Shown here one piece after another: positions 1 to 7,370 of a stretch of 22,187 nucleotides of DNA. Numbering within the stretch: the first letter of the stretch is position 1; each line of letters opens with the position of its first letter. Below the pieces are notes generated by a model. That model saw only the letters and a list, made by a program, of their open reading frames with translations, was not told the origin of the DNA and ran no database searches. Where the stretch lies: contig NZ_CALHVN010000055.1 of the NCBI RefSeq assembly GCF_938039245.1, positions 1-22,187 on the forward strand, read 5' to 3'. The stretch is from an uncultured Campylobacter sp. (lineage in GTDB: Bacteria; Campylobacterota; Campylobacteria; Campylobacterales; Campylobacteraceae). A program made the position numbers and the translations under genes.

Positions 1-1635
1 CGTCTCGTTTGCGGCTATCTCGTAACCGTGCGCAAACTCATCTATCTGGCCGTTATAGCTGATATGCCCCTCAGGAAAGAGCGCCACCACGTCGCCCGCG
101 TCTAGGCACTCGCGGATCTTTTCTAGCGCGCTTTTGCTCGCTCCCGCGCCGATAGGGATCACGTCAAATAAATTTAACAGCCATTTTAGGTACCAAATTT
201 CATAAAAGCTCTTATGCATCGCAAATCTGATCGGGCGCGGAGAGGCCATCTGCAGTACCGCCCAGTCTATCCAGCTCATGTGGTTGCCAAGCAGCAACAC
301 GCCGCCTTTTTGCGGGATATTTTCGACGCCGTCGACGTTGATCGTGTAGCCGATCCTAAAAAACGGCATGATAAGCAAACGCGCAAAAAGATGCGGCAGG
401 TACTTTATCGCTACCAGCGCGCAGATAAGCACGCTAAAAGAAGTAATGACGAAAATTTCGGGCGTGCTAACGGCAAATATACTAAACGCCATCGCAAGCA
501 GTAAAAACGCCGCCATAAAGATGTTTTGGATAAAGTTACTGCCCGCTAGCGTGCGGCCCATCTGCTCTTCGGGCGTAAAAAACTGGATATTTGCGTTTAG
601 CGGCACGATGAAAATGCCGCCGCTAAAACCGAACAAAAACGACGCCAGCGTCATAAACGCAGCACTTGAACCCTGCGCGAACATAAGTAGCGAAACAAAA
701 AGCCCGAGCGCGCCAAAAGGCACGATGCCCATCTCGATGTGATTTTTCGAGTAGCTGCCCGCTAGCGCCGAGCCGGCGACCAGACCGATGGTGCTAACGG
801 CTAAAATAGCCTGCACGATCATGACGTTGTTATCCGCGCTCATAGCCTTGTAGTGAGCGGGGAAAACGGCGATAACTAGCTGCGCCACCGCCCAGAAAAC
901 CGAAAGCCCAAGCGTACATAAAAAGGCGTTTTTGTTGTTAAAGATGTGCTTTGTGTTTTCTTTTAGGTAGCCTAGTTTAAAGTACTTTTCCGCGTCAAAT
1001 TTAAGCTCCGCGTCGGTTGCCTCGAAAAATGGAATCTTAAACGTAAAAATAGTCTCGGCTACCGAGCAAACGAAAAGTATCGCGCCGATAAACCAGACCG
1101 ATTTTATCATCTCACCGGCATCCGTGCTAGTAGCGGCGTAGCTCTCGAAAATCGCCGAGAAAACAAACGAACCAAGCAAAATCGCTACGATAGTAAAGGC
1201 CTGCACGATACCGTTTGCCGCGCCCAGCTTTTCTGCGCCTACGATTTTTTTAATCAGGCCGTATTTAGCGGGGCTATATACCGCGCTTTGCACCGCTAGC
1301 AGCAGCGTCGTACCGAACGCCACGTAAAACCAGCCGCAAAGGTAGCTTATGGTGATAAAAAGCGTGAGTAAAATTTCGCTCGCCGCCGCGTATCTCGTGA
1401 TGCGGGTGCGCGAAAATTTGTCGTTTAAAAAGCCCGAAACGCTAAAAAGCATGATGTAGGGCAACAAGATTAGCAAATTTACGAGCGAGGTCAGGATGAT
1501 TTGTAAATTTTCATCCTCGATGCTCTTAAAAAGTATGTTTTGGATCGTGATTTTGTGGCCAAGATCTACGACCGCGTTGATAAACATAACGATCAAAAAG
1601 GGCAAAAAGCCCCTAACCGAAAAAACGCCTTTCAT
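1..1635 (-). CDS. MFS transporter / acyltransferase fusion (Aas/LplT-like), partial
   Basis: The 5' part of a large gene; 545 residues are visible and the frame stays open to the left edge. Residues about 1-400 form a hydrophobic major-facilitator domain with roughly twelve membrane segments, resembling lysophospholipid transporters (LplT). From about residue 430 comes a PlsC-type acyltransferase domain: H452 and D457 form the HX4D catalytic motif (NHMSWID), and FPEG lies at residues 520-523. Fused proteins of this layout usually continue into an acyl-ACP synthetase (AMP-binding) domain and re-acylate lysophospholipids flipped inward by the transporter; that third domain would lie outside the window, so its presence is inferred. 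The ATG overlaps the TGA of the upstream merR-like gene (ATGA), so the two are probably translated together. The product should be an inner-membrane protein. Confidence 0.85.
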   Translation of the reverse strand, partial: MKGVFSVRGFLPFLIVMFINAVVDLGHKITIQNILFKSIEDENLQIILTSLVNLLILLPYIMLFSVSGFLNDKFSRTRITRYAAASEILLTLFITISYLCGWFYVAFGTTLLLAVQSAVYSPAKYGLIKKIVGAEKLGAANGIVQAFTIVAILLGSFVFSAIFESYAATSTDAGEMIKSVWFIGAILFVCSVAETIFTFKIPFFEATDAELKFDAEKYFKLGYLKENTKHIFNNKNAFLCTLGLSVFWAVAQLVIAVFPAHYKAMSADNNVMIVQAILAVSTIGLVAGSALAGSYSKNHIEMGIVPFGALGLFVSLLMFAQGSSAAFMTLASFLFGFSGGIFIVPLNANIQFFTPEEQMGRTLAGSNFIQNIFMAAFLLLAMAFSIFAVSTPEIFVITSFSVLICALVAIKYLPHLFARLLIMPFFRIGYTINVDGVENIPQKGGVLLLGNHMSWIDWAVLQMASPRPIRFAMHKSFYEIWYLKWLLNLFDVIPIGAGASKSALEKIRECLDAGDVVALFPEGHISYNGQIDEFAHGYEIAANET

Positions 1636-2282
1636 TTGTTCTCCTTTTTGTAGGCATCGAAGGTGTGGAAATTTAAGATGTATGGTTTTAGTATCAAGAT
1701 ATTATCGAAAATGAGCTTTAAAGCCGCGTTTTTATCCTTTGCTTTGGCGTAAATTTCGCGCGCACACTGGGCTTCGATTTTGGCCGTTTGCTTGGCTAAA
1801 TTTATATAGGTCTGTAAAATTTCCCGCCCGCGCTCGCTCTTTTGGGTCTCTAGCACGATTTGCAGGATCTCGACCTCTTTTTGCGTTAGCTTGCCGCCTC
1901 GCATAAAGATAAATCCGTCCTCGATAAATTTATCTAGCTCGGCCTCCGTGATACCCAGCCTCTCGCACGCTTGCTCGGCGCTTAGCGTCTGGGCGAAATT
2001 TGACCCCATAAAGGTATCGAGCGAATCAAAAAGCGCCTCGTAGCAGCGCTTAAAACTAAAGCCCTTTTGCTGCGTGAGCGCCTTCACCTCCTTTAGGCTT
2101 AGATGGAAGTTACTCTGGACGTATTTGATGAAATTTAGCATCAAAAGCGTATCCTCACCGTATTGATGGACGTTATCTTTTACCTTCACAGGCTCAGGCA
2201 AAAGCCCCTCCTTGACGTAAAAGAGTATCGTTGATTTGGGCGTTTGCGATAGTTCGCAAAGCTCGCTCATCTTGTAGCTCAT
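1632..2282 (-). CDS. MerR-family transcriptional regulator
   Basis: A 216-residue protein. Residues about 4-70 are a MerR winged helix-turn-helix: MSELCELSQTPKSTILFYVK begins it, followed by the GLLP turn and the Y-G-E-D-T wing. Residues about 99-140 (LSAEQACERLGITEAELDKF and on to the KLTQKEVEIL stretch) look like a second, degenerate HTH. The tail is helical, with no cysteine cluster of the metal-sensing kind, so the inducer is unknown. The ribosome site AGGAAAG lies just upstream of the ATG. It overlaps the MFS-acyltransferase gene by four bases and faces the amidohydrolase gene across a 130-base divergent promoter region, so it is a natural candidate to control both sides. Membrane-lipid stress or a drug would be a reasonable inducer, but nothing in the sequence shows this. 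Confidence 0.85.
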   Translation of the reverse strand: MSYKMSELCELSQTPKSTILFYVKEGLLPEPVKVKDNVHQYGEDTLLMLNFIKYVQSNFHLSLKEVKALTQQKGFSFKRCYEALFDSLDTFMGSNFAQTLSAEQACERLGITEAELDKFIEDGFIFMRGGKLTQKEVEILQIVLETQKSERGREILQTYINLAKQTAKIEAQCAREIYAKAKDKNAALKLIFDNILILKPYILNFHTFDAYKKENK

Positions 2283-2334
2283 CTCTTTCCTTTCGTTAAA
2301 TTTGACGAAATCTTACGCAAATTTAGCTTAGAAA

Positions 2335-2363
2335 ATCATAAAGCGTAAAGCACCACTTGACAC
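2335..2363 (-). promoter_or_regulatory. promoter of the merR-like operon
   Basis: On the minus strand, a perfect sigma-70 -10 box TATGAT (2340-2335) lies 17 bases from GTGTCA (2363-2358, 4 of 6 matches to TTGACA). Transcription would start near 2328, about 46 bases before the ATG at 2282. Its -35 overlaps the -35 of the opposite promoter on the other strand. Confidence 0.5.
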
Positions 2364-2385
2364 TTTTTAAAATTTAGGCTATGAT
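2357..2385 (+). promoter_or_regulatory. promoter of the amidohydrolase gene
   Basis: TTGACA at 2357-2362, a 17-base spacer, then TATGAT at 2380-2385: a near-consensus sigma-70 promoter. The start would fall near 2392 and is followed by the ribosome site AAAGGAG before the ATG at 2413. The 17-base spacing is ordinary, not the stretched 19-20 of classical MerR-activated promoters. This supports the ATG at 2413 despite the odd N-terminus of the protein. Confidence 0.7.
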
Positions 2386-2412
2386 TTCGCCAAATTTTAA
2401 AAAGGAGAAACG

Positions 2413-3738
2413 ATGTTCCGAGATGTTTTTTACCGCGCGAACGAGCGCTTGGACGCTTTTGGATTTAGATCGAATTTAAGAGGCCGGAAAACGGCGGCAA
2501 GCTTTGGTTTAGTAGCTCGTAAAACGGAGGCAAATTTAACTCGCGCAAATTTGAGAGCGAGCGAGACGGTCGCGTCAAAAACGCTCGGGTTTTGCCAAAA
2601 CGCGAGTCAAATTTACGCCAAAGATAAATTTGCAAAAACCAGCGTAAATTTAACGGCAAACGAAGCAAATTCGGGCGGGTTTTCGCGGGGTAAATTTAAC
2701 GAAACCGCCGTGCGGGAGAGCGAACTAGGCGGCTTGCAAAGCGCAAATTTAACGCAGATAAAAACCGTCGATATCCACTCGCATTTACTTAGTTCGGACG
2801 TCAAATTCGACCGATTTTACGACAAACTAGCGCTTGCGTTTTTTGCCAAAAAATTCGACATAAACAGGAGCGAGCTTATAAAAAACGGTTTTGAAGGCTA
2901 CAAAAGCAACTTCGCGCGGCTGATTAAAAGCTCGAATTTCGTCCAAAAGTCCGTGGTTTTCGGCGTCGATGCGAAATTTGACGAGAGCGGAAATCTCGTG
3001 CACAAGGACAAAACCGTCTGCGCCTCAAACGAGGACGTTTTTGCCTTTTACGAGCAAAATCCAAACGAGGTCGTGCCGTTTTTTAGCGTAAATCCAAACC
3101 GCAAAGACGCGCTAAATTTGATCGAAAAGTACCACAAAATGGGCTTTAAGGGCGGCAAGCTGCTGCACTCATACTGGGAGACGGATCTAAACGACAAGCG
3201 ATATGAGCCCTATTTTAGGCTGCTTAGCGAGCTTGGACTGCCGCTTGTTATCCACGTGGGCGATGAAAATTCGCTCGCCTCAAACAAAGCGCTTGAGAGC
3301 ATCGAGCAACTAAAATCCCCGCTAAATCTGGGTTGCCGCATCGTCTGCGCTCATATGGGCGCCTCAAGCGATGGCGCTTTCACGGCGCTTTCCAGGGACC
3401 CGAAAAAATTCGGCGCCAACTACTTCACTCTACTTCGTTGGCTGCGCGAGTTTGACGGGCTTTATGCCGACGTTTCGGCGCTGCTTTGCATAAACAAGGC
3501 CCGCATCCTGCCGCATCTAAAAACCCAAACGCAAATCCACGACAAAATCCTTTTCGGCACCGATTTTCCCGTGCCTTTTAGCGTGATTTTGAGCAGCTAC
3601 GACATGCCGTTTCGCGAGCGACTGGCGCTAAACCGCATCCAAAATCCGCTCGATCGCTACGTGCGCGCGATGAGTTTGTATTTTGGCGAGGATTCGCCGA
3701 TTTTTAGCAATTATAAAAAGATTTTGGGAGAGATTTAG
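2413..3738 (+). CDS. amidohydrolase-family protein (Amidohydro_2 type) with low-complexity N-terminal extension
   Basis: A 441-residue protein. Residues about 118-441 form a metal-dependent TIM-barrel hydrolase of the Amidohydro_2 kind: DIHSH at 120-124 (ligands H122, H124), H281 in VIHVGDE, H314 in AHMG, and D384 in FGTDFP. No carboxylated-lysine signature was recognised, so one metal ion is likely. The substrate is not predictable; relatives act on decarboxylation or lactone/amide hydrolysis of small ring compounds. No signal peptide is evident. Residues about 15-117 are Asn-, Ala-, Ser- and Lys-rich and carry repeated short units (EANL, RANL, SANL, DKF, GKF) because the DNA contains about seven AAATTT copies; this part matches no domain I know. 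The start at 2413 has a strong ribosome site and promoter; a downstream TTG near 2733 is an alternative that would remove the extension. Confidence 0.8.
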   Translation: MFRDVFYRANERLDAFGFRSNLRGRKTAASFGLVARKTEANLTRANLRASETVASKTLGFCQNASQIYAKDKFAKTSVNLTANEANSGGFSRGKFNETAVRESELGGLQSANLTQIKTVDIHSHLLSSDVKFDRFYDKLALAFFAKKFDINRSELIKNGFEGYKSNFARLIKSSNFVQKSVVFGVDAKFDESGNLVHKDKTVCASNEDVFAFYEQNPNEVVPFFSVNPNRKDALNLIEKYHKMGFKGGKLLHSYWETDLNDKRYEPYFRLLSELGLPLVIHVGDENSLASNKALESIEQLKSPLNLGCRIVCAHMGASSDGAFTALSRDPKKFGANYFTLLRWLREFDGLYADVSALLCINKARILPHLKTQTQIHDKILFGTDFPVPFSVILSSYDMPFRERLALNRIQNPLDRYVRAMSLYFGEDSPIFSNYKKILGEI

Positions 3739-3793
3739 AGCAAATTTAACGGGTGCAAATAAACACGGCGCGTAAATTTAGCGGAAAATTTGC

Positions 3794-3840
3794 AAATTTT
3801 AGGGCGGCGGCCAAAATTTTAAGCCAAAATCCTAAAATTT
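3794..3840. repeat. inverted repeat between convergent genes
   Basis: AAATTTTAGG at 3794-3803 is the exact reverse complement of CCTAAAATTT at 3831-3840, with a 27-base loop. It lies between the convergent amidohydrolase and TPM genes and could end transcription, but there is no clear T-run on either side and its arms contain the ubiquitous AAATTT, so it may be incidental. Confidence 0.3.
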
Positions 3841-3908
3841 AAAAACGGCTTCTACGGCAACGTTAAATTTGCGCGCTTTACGCAAAGCAAACCTGCGCAA
3901 AAAACAAA

Positions 3909-4964
3909 CTAACTCCGTCTTTTGCGCCTTGCTTTTTTCGTCCGTTTGGGATACGAGTCGTCGTCCGTATCAAAATCCTTATCCTTAAGCATCCAATAAA
4001 TCGCCGCAAAGATTACGCCAAACAACAAAAACTCCGTAAGATAGTGCGATCCGCTACCTCGCAGTATAAGAAAGCACGCGATAAGGCTACCGAGATACGA
4101 ATACGATACCTTAGCCAAAAAGTTTCCAAACTTAGCAAAGCCCAAATTTAAAGCCGCCGAAGCTAGCAAACACCCTATCACCCCGTAAAACGACGCCATC
4201 ATAAAAATATAGCCCGGATCGGGAACGTAGGCTTCGTCGCTTTGCTCTATATCAAATTTTACCATCTTACGCCTAAAGGCCTCGCTCTGCACGGACTCGT
4301 CGTCAAAACTAGGGTCGTTGCTAAGTATTTTACCTGCTAGATCTATGCTTTGCTGGGGCGTCCTTCCCGAAAACTCGTAAAACGCGGCTATTAGCTTGCC
4401 CTTCGTACTTTCATTGACGTTTAAGTCTTCTTTTATAAATTTTAGCAAAGCTTCCCGCGCTTTTAGCCCTTCATAGCCTCTCTCGTATAAAATGGCCTCG
4501 GCGATCTTTTGTGCGCCTGCCTTGATGCCGCCGGCTACGTCGCCTTTAGCGAGTTTAGGGATTATGTCCCTGCTTATAATATCTTTACTTACCTCGTCTT
4601 TTAGTACGCCGATATATCCGCTTCCAGCCTCAATATAAGCCTTTTTATCGTCCGTAACTACTATCAGCAAGGCTTTTTTGCCAAATACGCCCCACCTTCC
4701 GGCTAACTGCGCGCCGTACCACTCTAGCCCGTCTTTAGGAGTACTGCTTATCGTGGCTACGATGATTTCAACCTTATCAAACCTCTCCTGAAAATGTAAC
4801 ATTTCATTTAACTCTTCTTTTTGGGCAGGGCTTAACGCCCCAGCGCCGTCTGCTATTTTGCCGGTTAAAATCGGAAACTCCAAACGCTCATCTACCCCGG
4901 TCTTAGCGGCAAGAAGCGAAGCCGTAGTAAAAGCGTAAAACAAAATAATCAAAATGCGCTTCAT
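3909..4964 (-). CDS. TPM-domain membrane protein (second copy)
   Basis: A 351-residue protein. Residues 1-19 are a signal peptide ending near SLLAA-KTG. Residues about 28-150 are a TPM domain (TPM_phosphatase/YgcG type): the GKIADGAGALSP start, the RWGVFGKKALLIVV strand and the GDVAGGIKAG end of the fold are all present. A helical linker (150-245) follows, then three probable membrane helices (about 251-272, 285-302, 308-326) and a very basic tail (KRTKKARRKRRS). It lacks the Gly-rich tail of its upstream paralogue at 5245-6177. The TPM domain probably sits in the periplasm. Family function is poorly known; plant TPM proteins act in photosystem II repair, and the bacterial ones are tied to LemA. 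The ribosome site AGGAAAG precedes the ATG. A 280-base gap with a possible terminator separates it from the lemA pair, so it may have its own promoter. Confidence 0.8.
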   Translation of the reverse strand: MKRILIILFYAFTTASLLAAKTGVDERLEFPILTGKIADGAGALSPAQKEELNEMLHFQERFDKVEIIVATISSTPKDGLEWYGAQLAGRWGVFGKKALLIVVTDDKKAYIEAGSGYIGVLKDEVSKDIISRDIIPKLAKGDVAGGIKAGAQKIAEAILYERGYEGLKAREALLKFIKEDLNVNESTKGKLIAAFYEFSGRTPQQSIDLAGKILSNDPSFDDESVQSEAFRRKMVKFDIEQSDEAYVPDPGYIFMMASFYGVIGCLLASAALNLGFAKFGNFLAKVSYSYLGSLIACFLILRGSGSHYLTEFLLFGVIFAAIYWMLKDKDFDTDDDSYPKRTKKARRKRRS

Positions 4965-5113
4965 ATCTTTCCTTGATTTTTACAGATTTTAGTCAAATTT
5001 ATTTTTGCGTATTTTTGGGTTATTGGCGTAATTTAGCGAATTTAAAGCCGTTTGCTTGCTTGATTTTGGTTAAATCAGTCCCTTGCCGCCCGCTTTTTCT
5101 TTTGCGAATTTGC

Positions 5114-5147
5114 AAAAAAGGCTAAAAGCCAAAACATTAGCTAGCCT
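5114..5147 (-). terminator. possible terminator of the lemA-TPM operon
   Basis: On the minus strand AGGCTA (5147-5142) pairs with TAGCCT (5124-5119), followed by TTTTT (5118-5114). A smaller hairpin GGCT/AGCC lies inside the loop. A competing pairing CTAGCCT (5141-5147) with AGGCTAG (5182-5188) is also possible. The stem is short, hence modest confidence. Confidence 0.35.
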
Positions 5148-5244
5148 CAAATTTATCACTAACGGCAGCGCCGATACGACTAGGCTAGAACCAGCAAAAT
5201 TTAGCAAGCGCTCTAGCAAAATTTGACGCCAAATTTTAAAGCGA

Positions 5245-6177
5245 CTACCACCTGCCGCTAGCTCCGCCGCCGCCGTAACCTCCGCCTCCTCCGCTAAATC
5301 CGCCCCCCGAGCTTCTGCCTCCGCCGGAACCGCCGCCGTAGCCGCCAGAGTAGCCCGAACCTCCCGAATTTGCGCCGGAGCCGGGTTTTATATTTTTGGT
5401 CAAATAAAAAAATAGCATGAAAAGCGCAAACATAACCACGCCTCTAAGGGCAAAATCTTCTATACTAAACGCTCCGGCGACGACGGCTGAGGTAAAGCCC
5501 GATAAAACCGCGCAAACCCCGATACGAACGAGCGCCGCGCCCAAAATCCCCGACGCGAACAGCAGCGCCATGCCGGCTATTATCCCGTAAGCCTCCACAG
5601 GCGTTTCGTCCTCTTTGTCTAGCTGCCGTTTTACGCTCTCATCGCCCTCAAGCACGGCTAAAATCTTTTGCGCGCCGATCTTTACGCCGCCTTCTATATC
5701 GCCTTTTTTAAATTCGGGGATGACGTAGCGGTTTATGATAATGCCGCAAAGAGCGTCCGTTAGAACGCCTTCTAGGCCGTAGCCGACCTCGATACGCACC
5801 TGCTTGTCGTTTGGCGCGACTACTAGCAGCGCGCCGTTATCTTTGCCTTTTTGCCCGATACCCCAGCGTCTGCCAAGCTCTAGCGAATACTCCTCTATCG
5901 CCTTGCCACCCAGCGACTGGGTCGTTACGATAACTAGCTGATTAGTCGTATTGTTTTCGTGAGCGGCGAGTGCGGTTTCTAGCTCTCGTTTTGCCGCAGG
6001 GCTTAAAACGCCCGCTTGATCGACTACTCTACCGCTTAGAGCCGGGATATCGCCGCTTTTTTCGCTTATTTTAGCGGGCGCGTTTTGCTCGCTTACCGTC
6101 TGCCGGGCCGATAAATTTAGCGTAAAAAGCCCGCAAATCGCGCAAACGCAAAATAAAGCGGATAAAACGCGTTTCAT
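5245..6177 (-). CDS. TPM-domain protein with Gly-rich tail (YgcG family)
   Basis: A 310-residue protein. The ATG at 6177 is chosen because it gives a clean signal peptide (MKRVLSALFCVCAICGLFTL, cleavage near NLSA-RQ) four bases after the lemA stop; an upstream in-frame start at 6234 would overlap lemA and put a charged, non-secretory stretch in front. Residues about 45-165 are the TPM domain (GRVVDQAGVLSP, then RRWGIGQKGKDNGALLVV, then GDIEGGVKIG). Hydrophobic helices follow at about 187-215 and 228-260, then a Gly/Ser/Tyr-rich tail (265-310) ending GASGRW, as usual for bacterial YgcG proteins. The Shine-Dalgarno is weak, so translation is probably coupled to lemA. The mature N-terminus contains EQNAP, also present near the C-terminus of LemA. 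Confidence 0.88.
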   Translation of the reverse strand: MKRVLSALFCVCAICGLFTLNLSARQTVSEQNAPAKISEKSGDIPALSGRVVDQAGVLSPAAKRELETALAAHENNTTNQLVIVTTQSLGGKAIEEYSLELGRRWGIGQKGKDNGALLVVAPNDKQVRIEVGYGLEGVLTDALCGIIINRYVIPEFKKGDIEGGVKIGAQKILAVLEGDESVKRQLDKEDETPVEAYGIIAGMALLFASGILGAALVRIGVCAVLSGFTSAVVAGAFSIEDFALRGVVMFALFMLFFYLTKNIKPGSGANSGGSGYSGGYGGGSGGGRSSGGGFSGGGGGYGGGGASGRW

Positions 6178-6181
6178 CGGA

Positions 6182-6775
6182 TTACTTGGCAAAAGAAACT
6201 TCAGGCGCGTTTTGCTCGGTAACGCTCGCCTCAAACGTAGCGCGCGGCTTTAGCTCCGGATATAGGGCGGCGGCGATAAATTTACCCGGGATTTTACGCA
6301 GCGCGACGTTATAGTCTTTGACCGCTTCGATATAGTCTTTTCTGGCTACGGAGATGCGATTTTCGGTGCCTTCTAGCTGGCTTTGCAAGGCTAGGAAATT
6401 TTGATCGGCCTTTAGCTGAGGGTAGCTTTCGCTAATAGCCATAAGGCGAGATAGTGCGCCGCCGAGGCTGTTTTGCGCGGCTTCAAACTCTTTTAGCTTA
6501 GCCGGATCATCTATAGAGCTAACGTCGATCGTCACGGCGGAGGCTTTGCTTCTAGCTTCGGTTACTTCTTTAAACACGCTCTGCTCGTGGCTAGCGTAAC
6601 CCTGAACGGTTTTAACGAGATTTGGGATCAAATCGGCTCTGCGTTTGTATTGGTTTTGCACTTGGCTCCACTTTTCCTTGACTGTTTCGTCAAGCACGGG
6701 AAATTCGTTAGCGTATTTCATCGCTACCCCGGCTAGAAGGAGGACAACTGCTAAAAAGACGAGTAAATTTTTCAC
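6182..6775 (-). CDS. lemA: LemA family protein
   Basis: A 197-residue LemA protein of usual length. An N-terminal membrane anchor (about residues 3-20, LLVFLAVVLLLAGVA) is followed by the family's long helical bundle: the VKEKWSQVQNQYKRRADLIP start, LVKTVQGYASHEQ, and the late segment with AVKDYNVALRKIPG and FIAAALYPELKPR. The start is GTG at 6775 with AAGGAA seven bases upstream. LemA and YgcG/TPM genes are a common pair across bacteria, and here the gap is four bases, so the two products likely work together at the membrane. The molecular role of LemA is not settled. No ATG gives a better start. Confidence 0.92.
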   Translation of the reverse strand: MKNLLVFLAVVLLLAGVAMKYANEFPVLDETVKEKWSQVQNQYKRRADLIPNLVKTVQGYASHEQSVFKEVTEARSKASAVTIDVSSIDDPAKLKEFEAAQNSLGGALSRLMAISESYPQLKADQNFLALQSQLEGTENRISVARKDYIEAVKDYNVALRKIPGKFIAAALYPELKPRATFEASVTEQNAPEVSFAK

Positions 6776-7222
6776 GGCTATTCCTTTTTTTAAATATAAA
6801 CGCGATTATAGCCGTTTAACGCTTATTTGCCCTTAATGCAAATTCGTTTTAGCCCTGTGCGCGGGCGACCCGGTTAAATTTGCTCGCCCCCGACTACCGC
6901 TTTAGCAATTTTAAGGCGATTTACCGCTTTAAATTTAACCGTCTTTACGGCTACTATTTTACAAATTTGATCATTGGCAAAAGGTCTGGATTTGGATTTT
7001 TTAAATTTTTATTTACTCTAGCGGAGCAAATTTAAGCGGGCAAAATTTGACGAGACCGGCCGCAAATTTGCCTGCTAAATTTCAAATTTAACCAAGCCCC
7101 GACAAAATACGTAAAAGCCGATACGGCAAAATCGCGCCGCCGCAAATTTAAATCCCCTAAATTTAACACAGCCCGCCAAAGCCGACCAAAATATCCGTCA
7201 AAAGCCCAAACAAAACTACAAC
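6776..7222. other. gene-free AAATTT-rich region upstream of gdhA
   Basis: About 450 bases between the lemA start and the gdhA control region with no credible coding frame on either strand. It is dominated by AAATTT, usually flanked as CAAATTTA, TAAATTTA or CAAATTTG. By eye about 16 copies occur between 6776 and 7370, where fewer than one would be expected by chance at this base composition. The minus-strand lemA promoter must lie near 6790-6840 but no box is convincing. Confidence 0.7.
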
Positions 7223-7270
7223 AAATTTATCAAAAAGTTACGTTTGATAAATTTAGTTTCGATACGTAAC
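7223..7270 (+). promoter_or_regulatory. nested inverted repeats upstream of gdhA (candidate operator)
   Basis: AAATTTATCAAA (7223-7234) and TTTGATAAATTT (7243-7254) are a perfect 12-base inverted repeat with an 8-base spacer. That spacer starts a second inverted repeat, GTTACGT (7237-7243) with ACGTAAC (7264-7270). They end about 100 bases before the gdhA ATG. The two pairings exclude one another, so they could be a protein-binding site or, if transcribed, two alternative hairpins. An A/T-rich run at 7281-7320 downstream could hold the -10 box. Confidence 0.45.
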
Positions 7271-7370
7271 ACTTATCGCCTAAAATAAAAATATAAAAAT
7301 AAATTTAAATAGAAATTTTTTCTAGGAGAGTTAATATTCAACTACGAAAATTTGACGAATAGGAGCAAAA

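Noticed and set aside
6178..6234. Upstream start of the YgcG-like gene overlapping lemA
   Set aside because: It would hide the signal peptide behind a charged stretch; 6177 gives a proper signal sequence right after the lemA stop.
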